Shown: positions 53,042-60,925 of the stretch, piece after piece
How the letters are laid out: each line of letters opens with the position of its first letter
Numbering within the stretch: the first letter of the stretch is position 1
Assembly: GCF_000212695.1 (NCBI RefSeq)
Contig: NC_015514.1
Span: 3,100,001 to 3,164,000, forward strand
DNA: 64,000 nt
Direction: 5' to 3'
Origin: Cellulomonas fimi ATCC 484
GTDB lineage: Bacteria; Actinomycetota; Actinomycetes; Actinomycetales; Cellulomonadaceae
Made by a program: the position numbers and the translations under genes
Notes under the pieces: model-generated
What the model saw: only the letters and a program-made list of their open reading frames with translations
Told to the model about the DNA's origin: nothing
The model's database searches: none

Positions 53042-53905
53042 TCATGGTTGGTCGCGGCGGTCCAGGAGGTGGCGACGGAGGAAACGGTCGACGACGTCCA
53101 TCACGGCGTCCCCGAAGAACGCACCCGCGCCGTGGCCCGCCCCCTCGAGGCGGACGAGCTCGACCGGCTGCCCCGCGGCGAGCAGCGACTCGGCCAGCAG
53201 GACGCTCTGCTCGAAGGGCACGACCTCGTCGTCGCTGCCGTGCACGACGAGCATGGGCGGCAACGGGTGCTCGGCGACGGGGCGGACGTGCGTGGCGACG
53301 GCGGCCGGTGCCGCGGCCTCCGCGTGCCGACGCGGGTCGACGCCGCCGAGCAGCTGCACGCAGGCCGGGTCCTCGGGCATCCGCGCGAGGTCGCTCGGGC
53401 CGTAGAAGTCGACCACCGCACGGACGTCGAGCGGCTCGTCGTCGTGGACCCCGGGCGCCCCCGCCATGCCGTCGGTGACCGCCGTGAGCAGCACCAGGTG
53501 CCCGCCGCTGGAGTCGCCCCACAGCGCGACGCGGCCCGGGTCGACGCGGACCCGGTCCGCGTGGGCACGCAGGAACCGCACCGCGGACCGGACGTCCTCG
53601 ACCTGTGCCGGGAACGGTGCGACGTCGCTCGGCCGGTGCTCGACGACCGCCACGACATACCCGCGCCGGGCGAGCTGCGCGAGCGGGAGCAGCCACTGGC
53701 CCAGCTCCTGCCGACCCCAGCCCGAGCCCTGCACGAACACGACCGTCGGGTACACCTGCGGGCTGGACCAGTCCGCGATCGGGGGCCAGACGACCTGCAC
53801 GTGCAGCGTGCGGTCGGACGCCTCGGCGTACGGGACGTTCATCCAGACCACGCCGTGCCCGTGCGGGGCGGTGCCGTCGATGCTCGTGATCCTGAGGGCG
53901 GTCAT
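53042..53905 (-). CDS. Alpha/beta hydrolase, esterase-like
   Basis: The 287-residue protein has the GDSSGG nucleophile elbow of the acetyl-esterase/carboxylesterase group, an oxyanion-side VFVQGSGWG in place of the usual HGGG, the acid in VHGSDDEVVP and the base His in EGAGHGAG. There is no signal peptide. It stands alone and its substrate is unknown; short acyl or deacetylation of sugar esters is a family-level possibility. Confidence 0.9.
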   Translation of the reverse strand: MTALRITSIDGTAPHGHGVVWMNVPYAEASDRTLHVQVVWPPIADWSSPQVYPTVVFVQGSGWGRQELGQWLLPLAQLARRGYVVAVVEHRPSDVAPFPAQVEDVRSAVRFLRAHADRVRVDPGRVALWGDSSGGHLVLLTAVTDGMAGAPGVHDDEPLDVRAVVDFYGPSDLARMPEDPACVQLLGGVDPRRHAEAAAPAAVATHVRPVAEHPLPPMLVVHGSDDEVVPFEQSVLLAESLLAAGQPVELVRLEGAGHGAGAFFGDAVMDVVDRFLRRHLLDRRDQP

Positions 53906-54254
53906 GGGCTCAGCATCGTCCCGCGCCGGTGACCAGGGCGAACGCTTTCCCGACGGTTCAGCCGTACTGCTCCCCAGCCGACGAGCGCGCCACCGGCATT
54001 GCGCCGGGTGACCGCGGTCGTGCATGACGTCGAGAACGCGTTGTCGTTCACCTTGCGAGCGGCCGCGCCGGAGCGACGAAGCCGGCGTTCGCTAACGGGC
54101 CGAGGACGACGCGCCGCACGTCGTCCGGCACTCACTCGCCGGCAGCGATCACCATCGCCGCCGCGATGACGTCCGTCTGCAACATCACGCTCTCCTACCG
54201 GCTGGGCACACGTCCGGGGACCTTGCCCCGCACACCCGGCACGACGCGCAGACC
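53906..54254. other. Decayed stretch beside the toxin-immunity array
   Basis: No intact gene is supported. On the minus strand a short frame (54132-54185, 17 codons) with the ribosome-site-like GGTAGGAGAG reads MLQTDVIAAAMVIAAGE, followed directly by GTG and VPDDVRRVVLGPLANAGFV in a further short frame. These look like fragments. The 13-base sequence CGGCACTCACTCG at 54126-54138 also occurs at 51531-51543. Confidence 0.5.
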
Positions 54255-54542
54255 TCAGTGCACCGTGTCGGCGGAGGGTCGGGCTCGCGACTCCATGACC
54301 GCACGCGCCGCGCTGATGCCGACCTCGGCGAAGGGGCGAAGGATGGTCGCCGCGTCGTGCGCGGGAACCTTGTCCCCGACGGCGATCACCTTGGCGGCTA
54401 CCGCGACGAGGTCGCGCACGCGGCTCAGGCCGAGCGGAGCTGGGACGTCCGCACGATCCCGCCCGTGCGACGCGAAGGCATCCGTCGCCGCCTTGAACAC
54501 CGCGCTCTGGACTGCGACGGGCCACGTCGCGTCTACCGTCGA
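54255..54542 (-). pseudogene. Truncated copy of the putative immunity gene (C-terminal part)
   Basis: The frame from 54542 reads STVDATWPVAVQSAVFKAAT and continues to a stop at 54255. It aligns with residues from about 37 to the end of the intact copy at 54607, except for an in-frame loss of the VEAVGYS-like segment. The N-terminal third is missing, and the only internal start (54500) would give an 81-residue partial protein. It is a degenerate paralogue, still with few frame-breaking changes. Confidence 0.7.
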
Positions 54543-54606
54543 CGTCGGGCAGGGCCGTCGAGCCGGACGGGCACTGCCCCGACGGAGTTCGCGCAGGCAC
54601 CGCGGC

Positions 54607-54996
54607 TCACGCGTCGGCGATCGCCGCTCGCGCCGAGTCGAGCCCCACGTCGGCGAACGGGCGCAGGATCGCCGTGCGGTGGTCGGCCGGGATCGCGTCC
54701 CCGAGCGCGAGCACCTTCGCCGCCGTGACGATCATGTTGCGCACCTCGGCGAGATCGAGCGGCCCCGGCAGGTCGGCAGCCGTCAGCCCGAGGGACGCGA
54801 AGGCGTCGGTCGCGGCCTTGAACGTCGCGCTCTGGATCGCGACCGGCCACTTCGAGTAGCCGACGGCCTCCACCGCGTCCACGACGGTGTCGTCCGCGGT
54901 GGACTCGACGAACTCGCGCCAGTCGACGCCCGTCGTCCGGAGGTCGTCCAGGCACGCCTCCACCCGGTCGCCGTTCGGACCGAACCTGCTGGCCAT
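54607..54996 (-). CDS. Putative immunity protein, intact copy
   Basis: The 129-residue protein (MASRFGPNGDRVEACLDDL, then IQSATFKAATDAFASLGL) is predominantly helical, acidic and without export signal. I do not recognise its family. It is proposed as an immunity protein because it follows a toxin-tip fragment and because partial copies of it follow each other toxin fragment in the array. GAAGGTCGAGGAAGG lies before the ATG. It is the only member of the array that appears functional, so it may persist as an orphan immunity gene. Confidence 0.75.
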   Translation of the reverse strand: MASRFGPNGDRVEACLDDLRTTGVDWREFVESTADDTVVDAVEAVGYSKWPVAIQSATFKAATDAFASLGLTAADLPGPLDLAEVRNMIVTAAKVLALGDAIPADHRTAILRPFADVGLDSARAAIADA

Positions 54997-55029
54997 GCCT
55001 TCCTCGACCTTCTCTCACTGAGGGGCGGG

Positions 55030-55303
55030 CCGAGCCGCAGCGGTGCTCCCGCGGCGCCCGTCACCTGGTCGTTCAGCGTCAGTCGTACGTTCATCCTGAC
55101 GTCGCCGAGGTGCGCGGTGTCGATGCCCGCCGCGCGGAGCGCCGCCCTCATCCTCGCACCGAGGATCGGCGCGCGATCCTCCCGCTGCGAGCCGATGGAG
55201 CTGTTGACCGGCCGGCCCCCGTCCCGGTGAACTGTGCCGGGTTGCCGCCCGCGACCTGGTCCGGTCCGTGCAGGGGGTGCTGGTCGGCGAGGTGCGCCCG
55301 CGC
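55030..55303 (-). pseudogene. Ntox15-type toxin tip, frameshifted copy 2
   Basis: One frame encodes HLADQHPLHGPDQVAGGNP with the HxxD motif (His and Asp codons at 55259-55270); a different frame then encodes VNSSIGSQREDR (55185-55205) and GIDTAHLGDVRMNV. These two blocks occur in this order in toxin_15 (Ntox15) nuclease domains, as in the Agrobacterium Tde toxins with their HxxD site. The join needs a frameshift around 55210, and the upstream delivery part is missing. It is therefore a dead tip, followed by the intact immunity gene. Confidence 0.65.
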
Positions 55304-55304
55304 A

Positions 55305-55379
55305 GTCGACGGGCTGCGTCCGGACCTCGTCGAGGAATGCCTCCACCTGGTCGCCGTTCGGGCCGAACTTGTGGGACAT
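55305..55379 (-). pseudogene. N-terminal fragment of a putative immunity gene
   Basis: An ATG at 55379 opens MSHKFGPNGDQVEAFLDEV, closely similar to the first 25 residues of the intact copy at 54607. After about 25 codons similarity stops at the join with toxin copy 2. It is the 5' remnant of the immunity gene that followed toxin copy 1. Confidence 0.7.
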
Positions 55380-55395
55380 GAACTCCCTGTCCCGG

Positions 55396-55590
55396 TCATG
55401 GCAGGGTCGTCGCCACGTCCTTGTCCTCGAGGTTCAGGACGACGTTCATCCGTACGTCGCCGAGGTGCTTCGGGGTCGATCCCCGCCAGCTCCGGAGCAT
55501 CGTCCATCTCTGGCCCGAGCACCGCACGCGCGCAGTCCTTCCACTGAGAACCGATCGAGCTGTTGATGCCGGCGTCACCCGGTTCCGGCG
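55396..55590 (-). pseudogene. Ntox15-type toxin tip, truncated and frameshifted copy 1
   Basis: The minus strand encodes VTPEPGDAGINSSIGSQW and CARAVLGPEMDDAPELAGID (NSSIGSQW at 55541-55564), then, after an apparent one-base insertion relative to copy 2, KHLGDVRMNVVLNLEDKD up to a stop at 55396. The HxxD half is missing: upstream DNA switches to an antiporter remnant. It is a broken toxin C-terminus. Confidence 0.65.
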
Positions 55591-55738
55591 TGACATCGTC
55601 GCCGCGCAGCGGGAGGTGCTCATGCAGCGGCGCGACGCGGGTGAGCTCGACGAGGCGGTCGTGCGGCGGATGATGCGCGAGCTCGACCTGGAGGACGAGA
55701 GCCTCGCGGCGTCGTGGCTGGAGCGCGTGCGCGACTGA
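55574..55738 (+). pseudogene. 3' remnant of a Na+/H+ antiporter gene
   Basis: The last about 54 codons read VTRFRRDIVAAQREVLMQRR and [20 protein letters not shown] before a stop. This pattern (AAxREVLxxRRxxGELDExVxRRxxRELDLE) is that of the cytoplasmic C-terminal tail of CPA1-type sodium/proton exchangers. All membrane segments are absent; upstream DNA belongs to the toxin fragments on the other strand. An open frame extends back to 55421 but has no antiporter character. Confidence 0.7.
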
Positions 55739-55770
55739 GGGCGCCCCGTGCCCGGACGGTGGCCCGCGGC

Positions 55771-57237
55771 TCAGGCGGGCGCGTGCCGGTCGAGGAACCG
55801 GTACACCTCGGTGGTGTCGACGCCCGGGTAGGCGCCCACGGGCAGCGCCGCGAGGAGCGACGCGTGCGGCCGGGCCGACGGCCGCGCCTGGTCGCTCCAC
55901 CGCGCGGCGAGGTCGCCGGGCGCCTGGCGGCAGCACGCGGGGTCGGGGCAGCGGCTCTGCGCGCGCTCGGTCGTCTCGCGGCCGCGGAACCAGCGCACGT
56001 GCGCGAACGGCACGCCGACGCTCACGGAGAACGCACCCTGCGACGACGGCTGCACGCGCGAGGTGCACCAGTACGTGCCGGACGAGGTGTCCGTGTACTG
56101 GTAGTACGGCGTGAACCGGTCGGCGAGGGTGAACACGACGCGCGCCGTCCAGTGCCGGCACACCGGCTGCCCCTCGATCGCGCCCAGCGGGTCGGAGGGG
56201 AACACGACGCCGTCGTTCTCGTACGCCTTGTGCAGCGTGCCGCCCTCGTGGACCTTCATGAAGTGCACCGGGATGCCGAGGTGCCGCGTCGCGAGGTTGG
56301 TGAAGCGGTGCGCGGCGGTCTCGTAGGGCACGGCGAACGCGTCGCGCAGGTCCTCGACGGACAGCCGCCGCTCGGCCTTCGCGGCCTGCAGGAACGCGAC
56401 CGCCCCGTCCTCGGGGAGCATGAGCGCCGCGGCCATGTAGTTCGCCTCGACGCGCTGGCGCAGGAAGTCGCCATAGCTCGTCGGCTCGGCGTGCCCGAGC
56501 ACGTGGCTCGCGAGCGCCTGCAGCAGCGGGGAGCGGCCGTCGCTCGCCCCGGCGTTGCCCTGCGGCAGGTAGATCCGGCCGTGCGCGAGGTCGGTCACCG
56601 TGCGCGTGGAGTGCGGCAGGTCGGGCACGTAGTGCAGCGAGAAGCCGAGGTGCGCGGCGATGTCGGCCGTCGCGCGCTGCGACAGCGGCCCGCCGGCGTG
56701 GCCGATCGCGTCGAGCAGCGTCCGGGCGTGCTCCTCCAGCTCGGGGAAGTAGTTGTCCTGCGCCCGCATCCGGGCGCGCAGCTCCGCGTTGGCCCGGCGT
56801 GCCTCCTCGGGGGTCGCGGCGTTCTCGGTGAGCAGCCGCTGCACCTCGGCCTGGAGCCGGACGAGCGCCTCGAGCGCGTCGGTCGGCAGCGAGCGGCCGA
56901 CCTTGACCTCGGGGATGTGGAGCGACGCGAACAGCGGCCCGCGCTGCGCGCGCTCGAGCTCGACCTCCAGGGCGGCCCGGCGCGTCGGCGGCTCGGGGCG
57001 CAGCAGCTCCGCGACCGGGACCCCGAGGGCGTCGGCGACGGCGGCGAGCACGCCGACCCGCGGCTCGCGGTGCCCGTTCTCGAGCATGGACACCTGGGAG
57101 GGCGCGCGACCGATCGCACGGCCGAGGTCCTCGAGGGTCATGCCCCGTCCGGTGCGCAGGTGCCGGATGCGCCGGCCGAGGACCAGCGTGTCCGGGCTGG
57201 GCGCGGGTGCGGCGGGACGGGGCGACGTCGTCGTCAT
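55771..57237 (-). CDS. ramB: RamB-type regulator of acetate and glyoxylate metabolism
   Basis: The 488-residue protein has an N-terminal XRE helix-turn-helix ([19 protein letters not shown], then [14 protein letters not shown]), a middle domain of the ImmA/IrrE-like type ([16 protein letters not shown]) and a C-terminal short-chain fatty-acyl-regulator domain with a CPDPACC cluster. In corynebacteria RamB represses aceA and aceB in the absence of acetate. Here it is divergent from aceA, supporting the same role. The ATG at 57237 is used. Confidence 0.94.
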   Translation of the reverse strand: MTTTSPRPAAPAPSPDTLVLGRRIRHLRTGRGMTLEDLGRAIGRAPSQVSMLENGHREPRVGVLAAVADALGVPVAELLRPEPPTRRAALEVELERAQRGPLFASLHIPEVKVGRSLPTDALEALVRLQAEVQRLLTENAATPEEARRANAELRARMRAQDNYFPELEEHARTLLDAIGHAGGPLSQRATADIAAHLGFSLHYVPDLPHSTRTVTDLAHGRIYLPQGNAGASDGRSPLLQALASHVLGHAEPTSYGDFLRQRVEANYMAAALMLPEDGAVAFLQAAKAERRLSVEDLRDAFAVPYETAAHRFTNLATRHLGIPVHFMKVHEGGTLHKAYENDGVVFPSDPLGAIEGQPVCRHWTARVVFTLADRFTPYYQYTDTSSGTYWCTSRVQPSSQGAFSVSVGVPFAHVRWFRGRETTERAQSRCPDPACCRQAPGDLAARWSDQARPSARPHASLLAALPVGAYPGVDTTEVYRFLDRHAPA

Positions 57238-57276
57238 GACCACCCACCGTGCCAGCCGCGCGACGTTCCGTCCAGG

Positions 57277-57296
57277 AGAAGGAAGCGGATCCTTCT
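57277..57296. promoter_or_regulatory. Inverted repeat in the ramB-aceA control region
   Basis: AGAAGGAAGCGGATCCTTCT has perfect 7-bp arms (AGAAGGA and TCCTTCT) around 6 bases. It lies 40 bases before ramB and about 285 before aceA, so it may be a RamB or other regulator site. A second, smaller repeat (CTTCCG with CGGAAG) is near 57410-57425. Confidence 0.45.
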
Positions 57297-57579
57297 GCTG
57301 TGGGCGCGATCCCACGATCGGTCGCTCGGGGCGAGCGTCCCGCTCTACCTCGGTTCTTCGCCCATCGACCGTCCCCGCCCGCACGGGACGGCCCGGTACG
57401 GCCCCGCTTCCGGTCGTCGGAAGAAGTCCGGAAGTTCACAGGCGTCCGACCGGCGCGCCGGCTGTCGCAGGGCCCACGGTGGTGGTGCGGGGCCGTCGTC
57501 GGCTGGACCGGTCGGCGGCCCGCACCACAGGCACCGCCCGCACCACGACCGACCGCACACGGTCGACCAGGAGGATCCG

Positions 57580-58905
57580 ATGAGCACCGCCACCGACCCG
57601 ACCCGCACGACCCCGACGCTGCCCGGCGACCGCACCCAGAGCGCGGCCGACCTCGCGGCGGCCTGGGCGACCGACCCGCGCTGGTCCGGCCTCCGCCGGA
57701 CCCACACCGCGCAGGACGTCGTGGCGCTGCGGGGCTCGGTCGGCGAGGAGCACACCCTCGCCCGGCGGGGAGCGCGGCGGCTGTGGGAGCTGCTGCACCA
57801 GCGCACGCACGTGCCGGCGCTCGGTGCGCTGACGGGCAACCAGGCCGTGCAGCAGGTCCGCGCGGGGCTGGAGGCGATCTACCTGTCCGGGTGGCAGGTG
57901 GCCGCCGACGCGAACCTGTCCGGCCAGACGTACCCGGACCAGAGCCTGTACCCGGTCAACTCGGTGCCGGCCGTCGTGCGTCGCATCAACAACGCGCTGC
58001 TGCGCGCGGACCAGGTCGAGGTCGCGGAGCACGGCACGGCGTCGCGCGACTGGCTGGTCCCCGTCGTCGCGGACGCGGAGGCCGGGTTCGGCGGCCCGCT
58101 CAACGCCTACGAGCTCATGCTCGCGATGATCACGGCCGGCGCCGCGGGCGTGCACTGGGAGGACCAGCTCGCGGCGGAGAAGAAGTGCGGCCACCTGGGC
58201 GGCAAGGTCCTCGTCCCGACCAGCCAGCACGTCCGCACGCTCTCGGCGGCGCGGCTCGCGGCCGACGTGGCGGACGTCCCGACGGTGATCGTCGCGCGCA
58301 CCGACGCCCTGGGCGCGGACCTCCTGACGAGCGACGCCGACGAGCGCGACCACCCGTTCCTCACGGGCGAGCGCACGCCCGAGGGCTACCACCGCGTGCG
58401 GCCCGGTCTCGACGCGGTGGTCGCCCGCGCCGACGCGTACGCGCCGTTCGCGGACCTGCTGTGGGTCGAGACGTCGACGCCCGACCTGGCGCTCGCGATC
58501 GAGTTCGCGGAGCGGATCCACGACAAGCACCCCGGCAAGCTGCTCGCGTACAACTGCTCGCCGTCGTTCCTGTGGCGCAAGCACCTCGACGACACGCAGA
58601 TCGCGCGGTTCCAGCGCGAGCTCGCCGGGTACGGGTACGCGTTCCAGTTCGTCACGCTCGCGGGCTTCCACGCGCTCAACCACTCGATGTTCGACCTGGC
58701 CCGGGGCTACGCCGAGCGCGGCATGAGTGCGTACGTCGAGCTCCAGCAGGCCGAGATCGCGGCCGAGGCCGCGGGCTACACCGCCACCCGCCACCAGCGC
58801 GAGGTCGGGACCGGGTACTTCGACCGGGTCGCCACCGCGATCACCCCCGACGCCTCGACCCTCGCGCTCGCCGGCTCCACCGAGACGGCCCAGTTCACCC
58901 ACTGA
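57580..58905 (+). CDS. aceA: Isocitrate lyase
   Basis: The 441-residue enzyme splits isocitrate into succinate and glyoxylate, the first step of the glyoxylate shunt. The catalytic loop KKCGHLGG with the essential Cys, ADAEAGFGG and YNCSPSFLW are present. GGAGGA precedes the ATG. The next gene, malate synthase, follows after 49 bases. Confidence 0.97.
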   Translation: MSTATDPTRTTPTLPGDRTQSAADLAAAWATDPRWSGLRRTHTAQDVVALRGSVGEEHTLARRGARRLWELLHQRTHVPALGALTGNQAVQQVRAGLEAIYLSGWQVAADANLSGQTYPDQSLYPVNSVPAVVRRINNALLRADQVEVAEHGTASRDWLVPVVADAEAGFGGPLNAYELMLAMITAGAAGVHWEDQLAAEKKCGHLGGKVLVPTSQHVRTLSAARLAADVADVPTVIVARTDALGADLLTSDADERDHPFLTGERTPEGYHRVRPGLDAVVARADAYAPFADLLWVETSTPDLALAIEFAERIHDKHPGKLLAYNCSPSFLWRKHLDDTQIARFQRELAGYGYAFQFVTLAGFHALNHSMFDLARGYAERGMSAYVELQQAEIAAEAAGYTATRHQREVGTGYFDRVATAITPDASTLALAGSTETAQFTH

Positions 58906-58954
58906 CCCCGACCGACCCCGCGGCCCCGCCGCGACCCGCACCCGGAGGTGCACC

Positions 58955-60622
58955 GTGACCGTCCTGACGCCCGCTCCCGGGCTCACGCCCAGCACCGGAC
59001 CGTTCGCCCAGCCGTTCCTCGACATGGTCGGACCGGCGGTCCCCGGCACCGACGAGGTCCTCACGCCCGAGGCGCTCGACTTCGTCACCGACCTGCACAC
59101 GCTGTTCGGCGCGCGCCGCACGACCCTGCTGCGCGAGCGTCAGCTGCGCCGCGACCGCATCGCGAACGGCACGGACCCCGGCTTCCTGCCGCTGACCGCC
59201 GGGATCCGTGCCGACCGGACCTGGCGCGTGGCCGGCCCGGGGCCCGGGCTGGAGGACCGTCGGGTCGAGATCACCGGCCCGACCGACCGCAAGACGACCG
59301 TCAACGCGCTCAACTCGGGTGCCCGCGTGTGGCTCGCGGACCTGGAGGACGCGACGAGCCCGACCTGGGCGAACGTCGTCGGCGGGCATCACAGCCTGCT
59401 CGACGCGATCCGGGGCCGCGCGGACTTCACGTCGGCGGACGGCAAGGAGTACCGCGTCGGCCCGACGACGCCGACGATCGTGTTCCGCCCGCGCGGCTGG
59501 CACCTGCCCGAGAAGCACCTGGAGTACGTCGACCGGGGCGGCCAGCGCTGCGGCGCGTCGGCGTCCCTCGTCGACGCGGGCCTCTACCTGTTCCACAACG
59601 CCCAGGCGCTGGTCGACGCGGGCCGCGGCCCGTACCTGTACCTGCCGAAGATCGAGAGCCACCTCGAGGCGCGGCTGTGGGACGAGGTGTTCCGCTTCAC
59701 CGAGGCGTACCTGGGCCTGCGGCACGGCACGATCCGCGCGACGGTCCTCATCGAGACGATCACGGCCGCGTTCGAGATGGAGGAGATCCTCTACGAGCTG
59801 CGCGACCACTGCGCAGGGCTCAACGCGGGCCGCTGGGACTACATCTTCAGCGTCATCAAGACGTTCCGCTCGCGCGGGCGCCGCTGGGTGCTGCCGGACC
59901 GCTCGCGCGTGACGATGACCGTCCCGTTCATGCGGGCCTACGCGGACCTGCTCGTCGCGACCTGCCACCGCCGCGGCGCGCAGGCGATCGGCGGCATGAG
60001 CGCGTTCGTGCCGAACCGGCGCGATCCCGAGGCGAACCAGCGCGCGTTCGCCCAGGTGCGGGCGGACAAGCAGCGCGAGGCGGAGCAGGGCTTCGACGGC
60101 ACGTGGGTCGCGCACCCGGACCTCGTGCCCGTCGCGCGGGAGGTCTTCGACGCGGCGCTCGGGACCCGGGTCGACCAGCGCGAGCGGCTGCGCGAGGACG
60201 TCGTCGTCACGGCGGCCGACCTGCTCGACGTGGCCTCGGCGGGCGGCGCCGAGCCCGGCGCGGTGACGGACGCGGGCCTGCGCACCAACCTCTCGGTCGC
60301 CGTCCGCTACCTCGAGGCGTGGCTGCGCGGGACCGGAGCGGTCGCGATCGACGGGCTCATGGAGGACGCCGCGACGGCCGAGATCTCACGCTCGCAGGTG
60401 TGGCAGTGGGTGCACCACGGCGTCACGACGGACTCGGGCGCGACGGTCGACGCGGACCACGTGAGGGCCGTGCTCGCGGACGTCCTGGGCGACCTGCCGC
60501 GGTCGGCGCAGGACCGGTTCGACGACGCCGCGGCGCTCGTCACGGAGGTCGCGCTCGGCGACGAGTTCCCCACCTTCCTCACGGTGCCGGCGTACGCCCA
60601 GCACCTCGTCACCCGCGGCTGA
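58955..60622 (+). CDS. aceB: Malate synthase A
   Basis: The 555-residue enzyme condenses glyoxylate with acetyl-CoA. PKIESHLEARLWDEVF, the magnesium-binding ETITAAFEMEEI, and the ADLEDATSPTWANVV barrel segment fit the A form rather than the larger G form. CGGAGG is placed 8 bases before the GTG. It forms an operon with aceA and ends at a hairpin. Confidence 0.97.
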   Translation: MTVLTPAPGLTPSTGPFAQPFLDMVGPAVPGTDEVLTPEALDFVTDLHTLFGARRTTLLRERQLRRDRIANGTDPGFLPLTAGIRADRTWRVAGPGPGLEDRRVEITGPTDRKTTVNALNSGARVWLADLEDATSPTWANVVGGHHSLLDAIRGRADFTSADGKEYRVGPTTPTIVFRPRGWHLPEKHLEYVDRGGQRCGASASLVDAGLYLFHNAQALVDAGRGPYLYLPKIESHLEARLWDEVFRFTEAYLGLRHGTIRATVLIETITAAFEMEEILYELRDHCAGLNAGRWDYIFSVIKTFRSRGRRWVLPDRSRVTMTVPFMRAYADLLVATCHRRGAQAIGGMSAFVPNRRDPEANQRAFAQVRADKQREAEQGFDGTWVAHPDLVPVAREVFDAALGTRVDQRERLREDVVVTAADLLDVASAGGAEPGAVTDAGLRTNLSVAVRYLEAWLRGTGAVAIDGLMEDAATAEISRSQVWQWVHHGVTTDSGATVDADHVRAVLADVLGDLPRSAQDRFDDAAALVTEVALGDEFPTFLTVPAYAQHLVTRG

Positions 60623-60925
60623 CCGCCGCCCGCCCGCCGGACGCCCGGGGACGTGCCACGAGCGCGCCCTCGGGCGTCCGGCGTCGTCGCGCGCGACGCA
60701 CAACCCCGCTGACCTGCGAGGACGTTCCGCGTCGGGCCGCGGACCGGGGCCTTTCGTCCCGGTCGGGCGCCCGCCGCGGGCCCTGCTCACCCCGCCCCGA
60801 GACCCGTCAGGACCTTCGGCTCAGTCATCCGACGACTGCCCCCCATAGCGTCGTGAACGTCAAAGGCGACGACTCCAGCAACCGCCGGGAGGCAGCTCCC
60901 GCGCACTGACCAGGGGAGCCCTACG
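60623..60925. other. Intergenic region between aceB and adhE
   Basis: Apart from the aceB terminator this 303-base gap shows no gene. It should hold the adhE promoter; a GTGAAC half-site near 60853 resembles half of a Rex site but no second half is present. AGGGGAGC precedes the adhE GTG. Confidence 0.5.
60636..60682 (+). terminator. Hairpin terminator after aceB
   Basis: A perfect 12-bp stem (GCCGGACGCCCG at 60636-60647 against 60671-60682) with a 23-base loop begins 14 bases past the aceB stop. Confidence 0.7.

Noticed and set aside
51531..54138. 13-base direct repeat CGGCACTCACTCG as attachment sites of an integrated element
   Set aside because: It is short, the interval contains ordinary genes and no integrase, and both copies fall at gene-end remnants with a similar GAGTGAGTG stop-start junction.
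60848..60862. Rex operator before adhE
   Set aside because: Only one half-site (GTGAAC) is present; the second half does not match.
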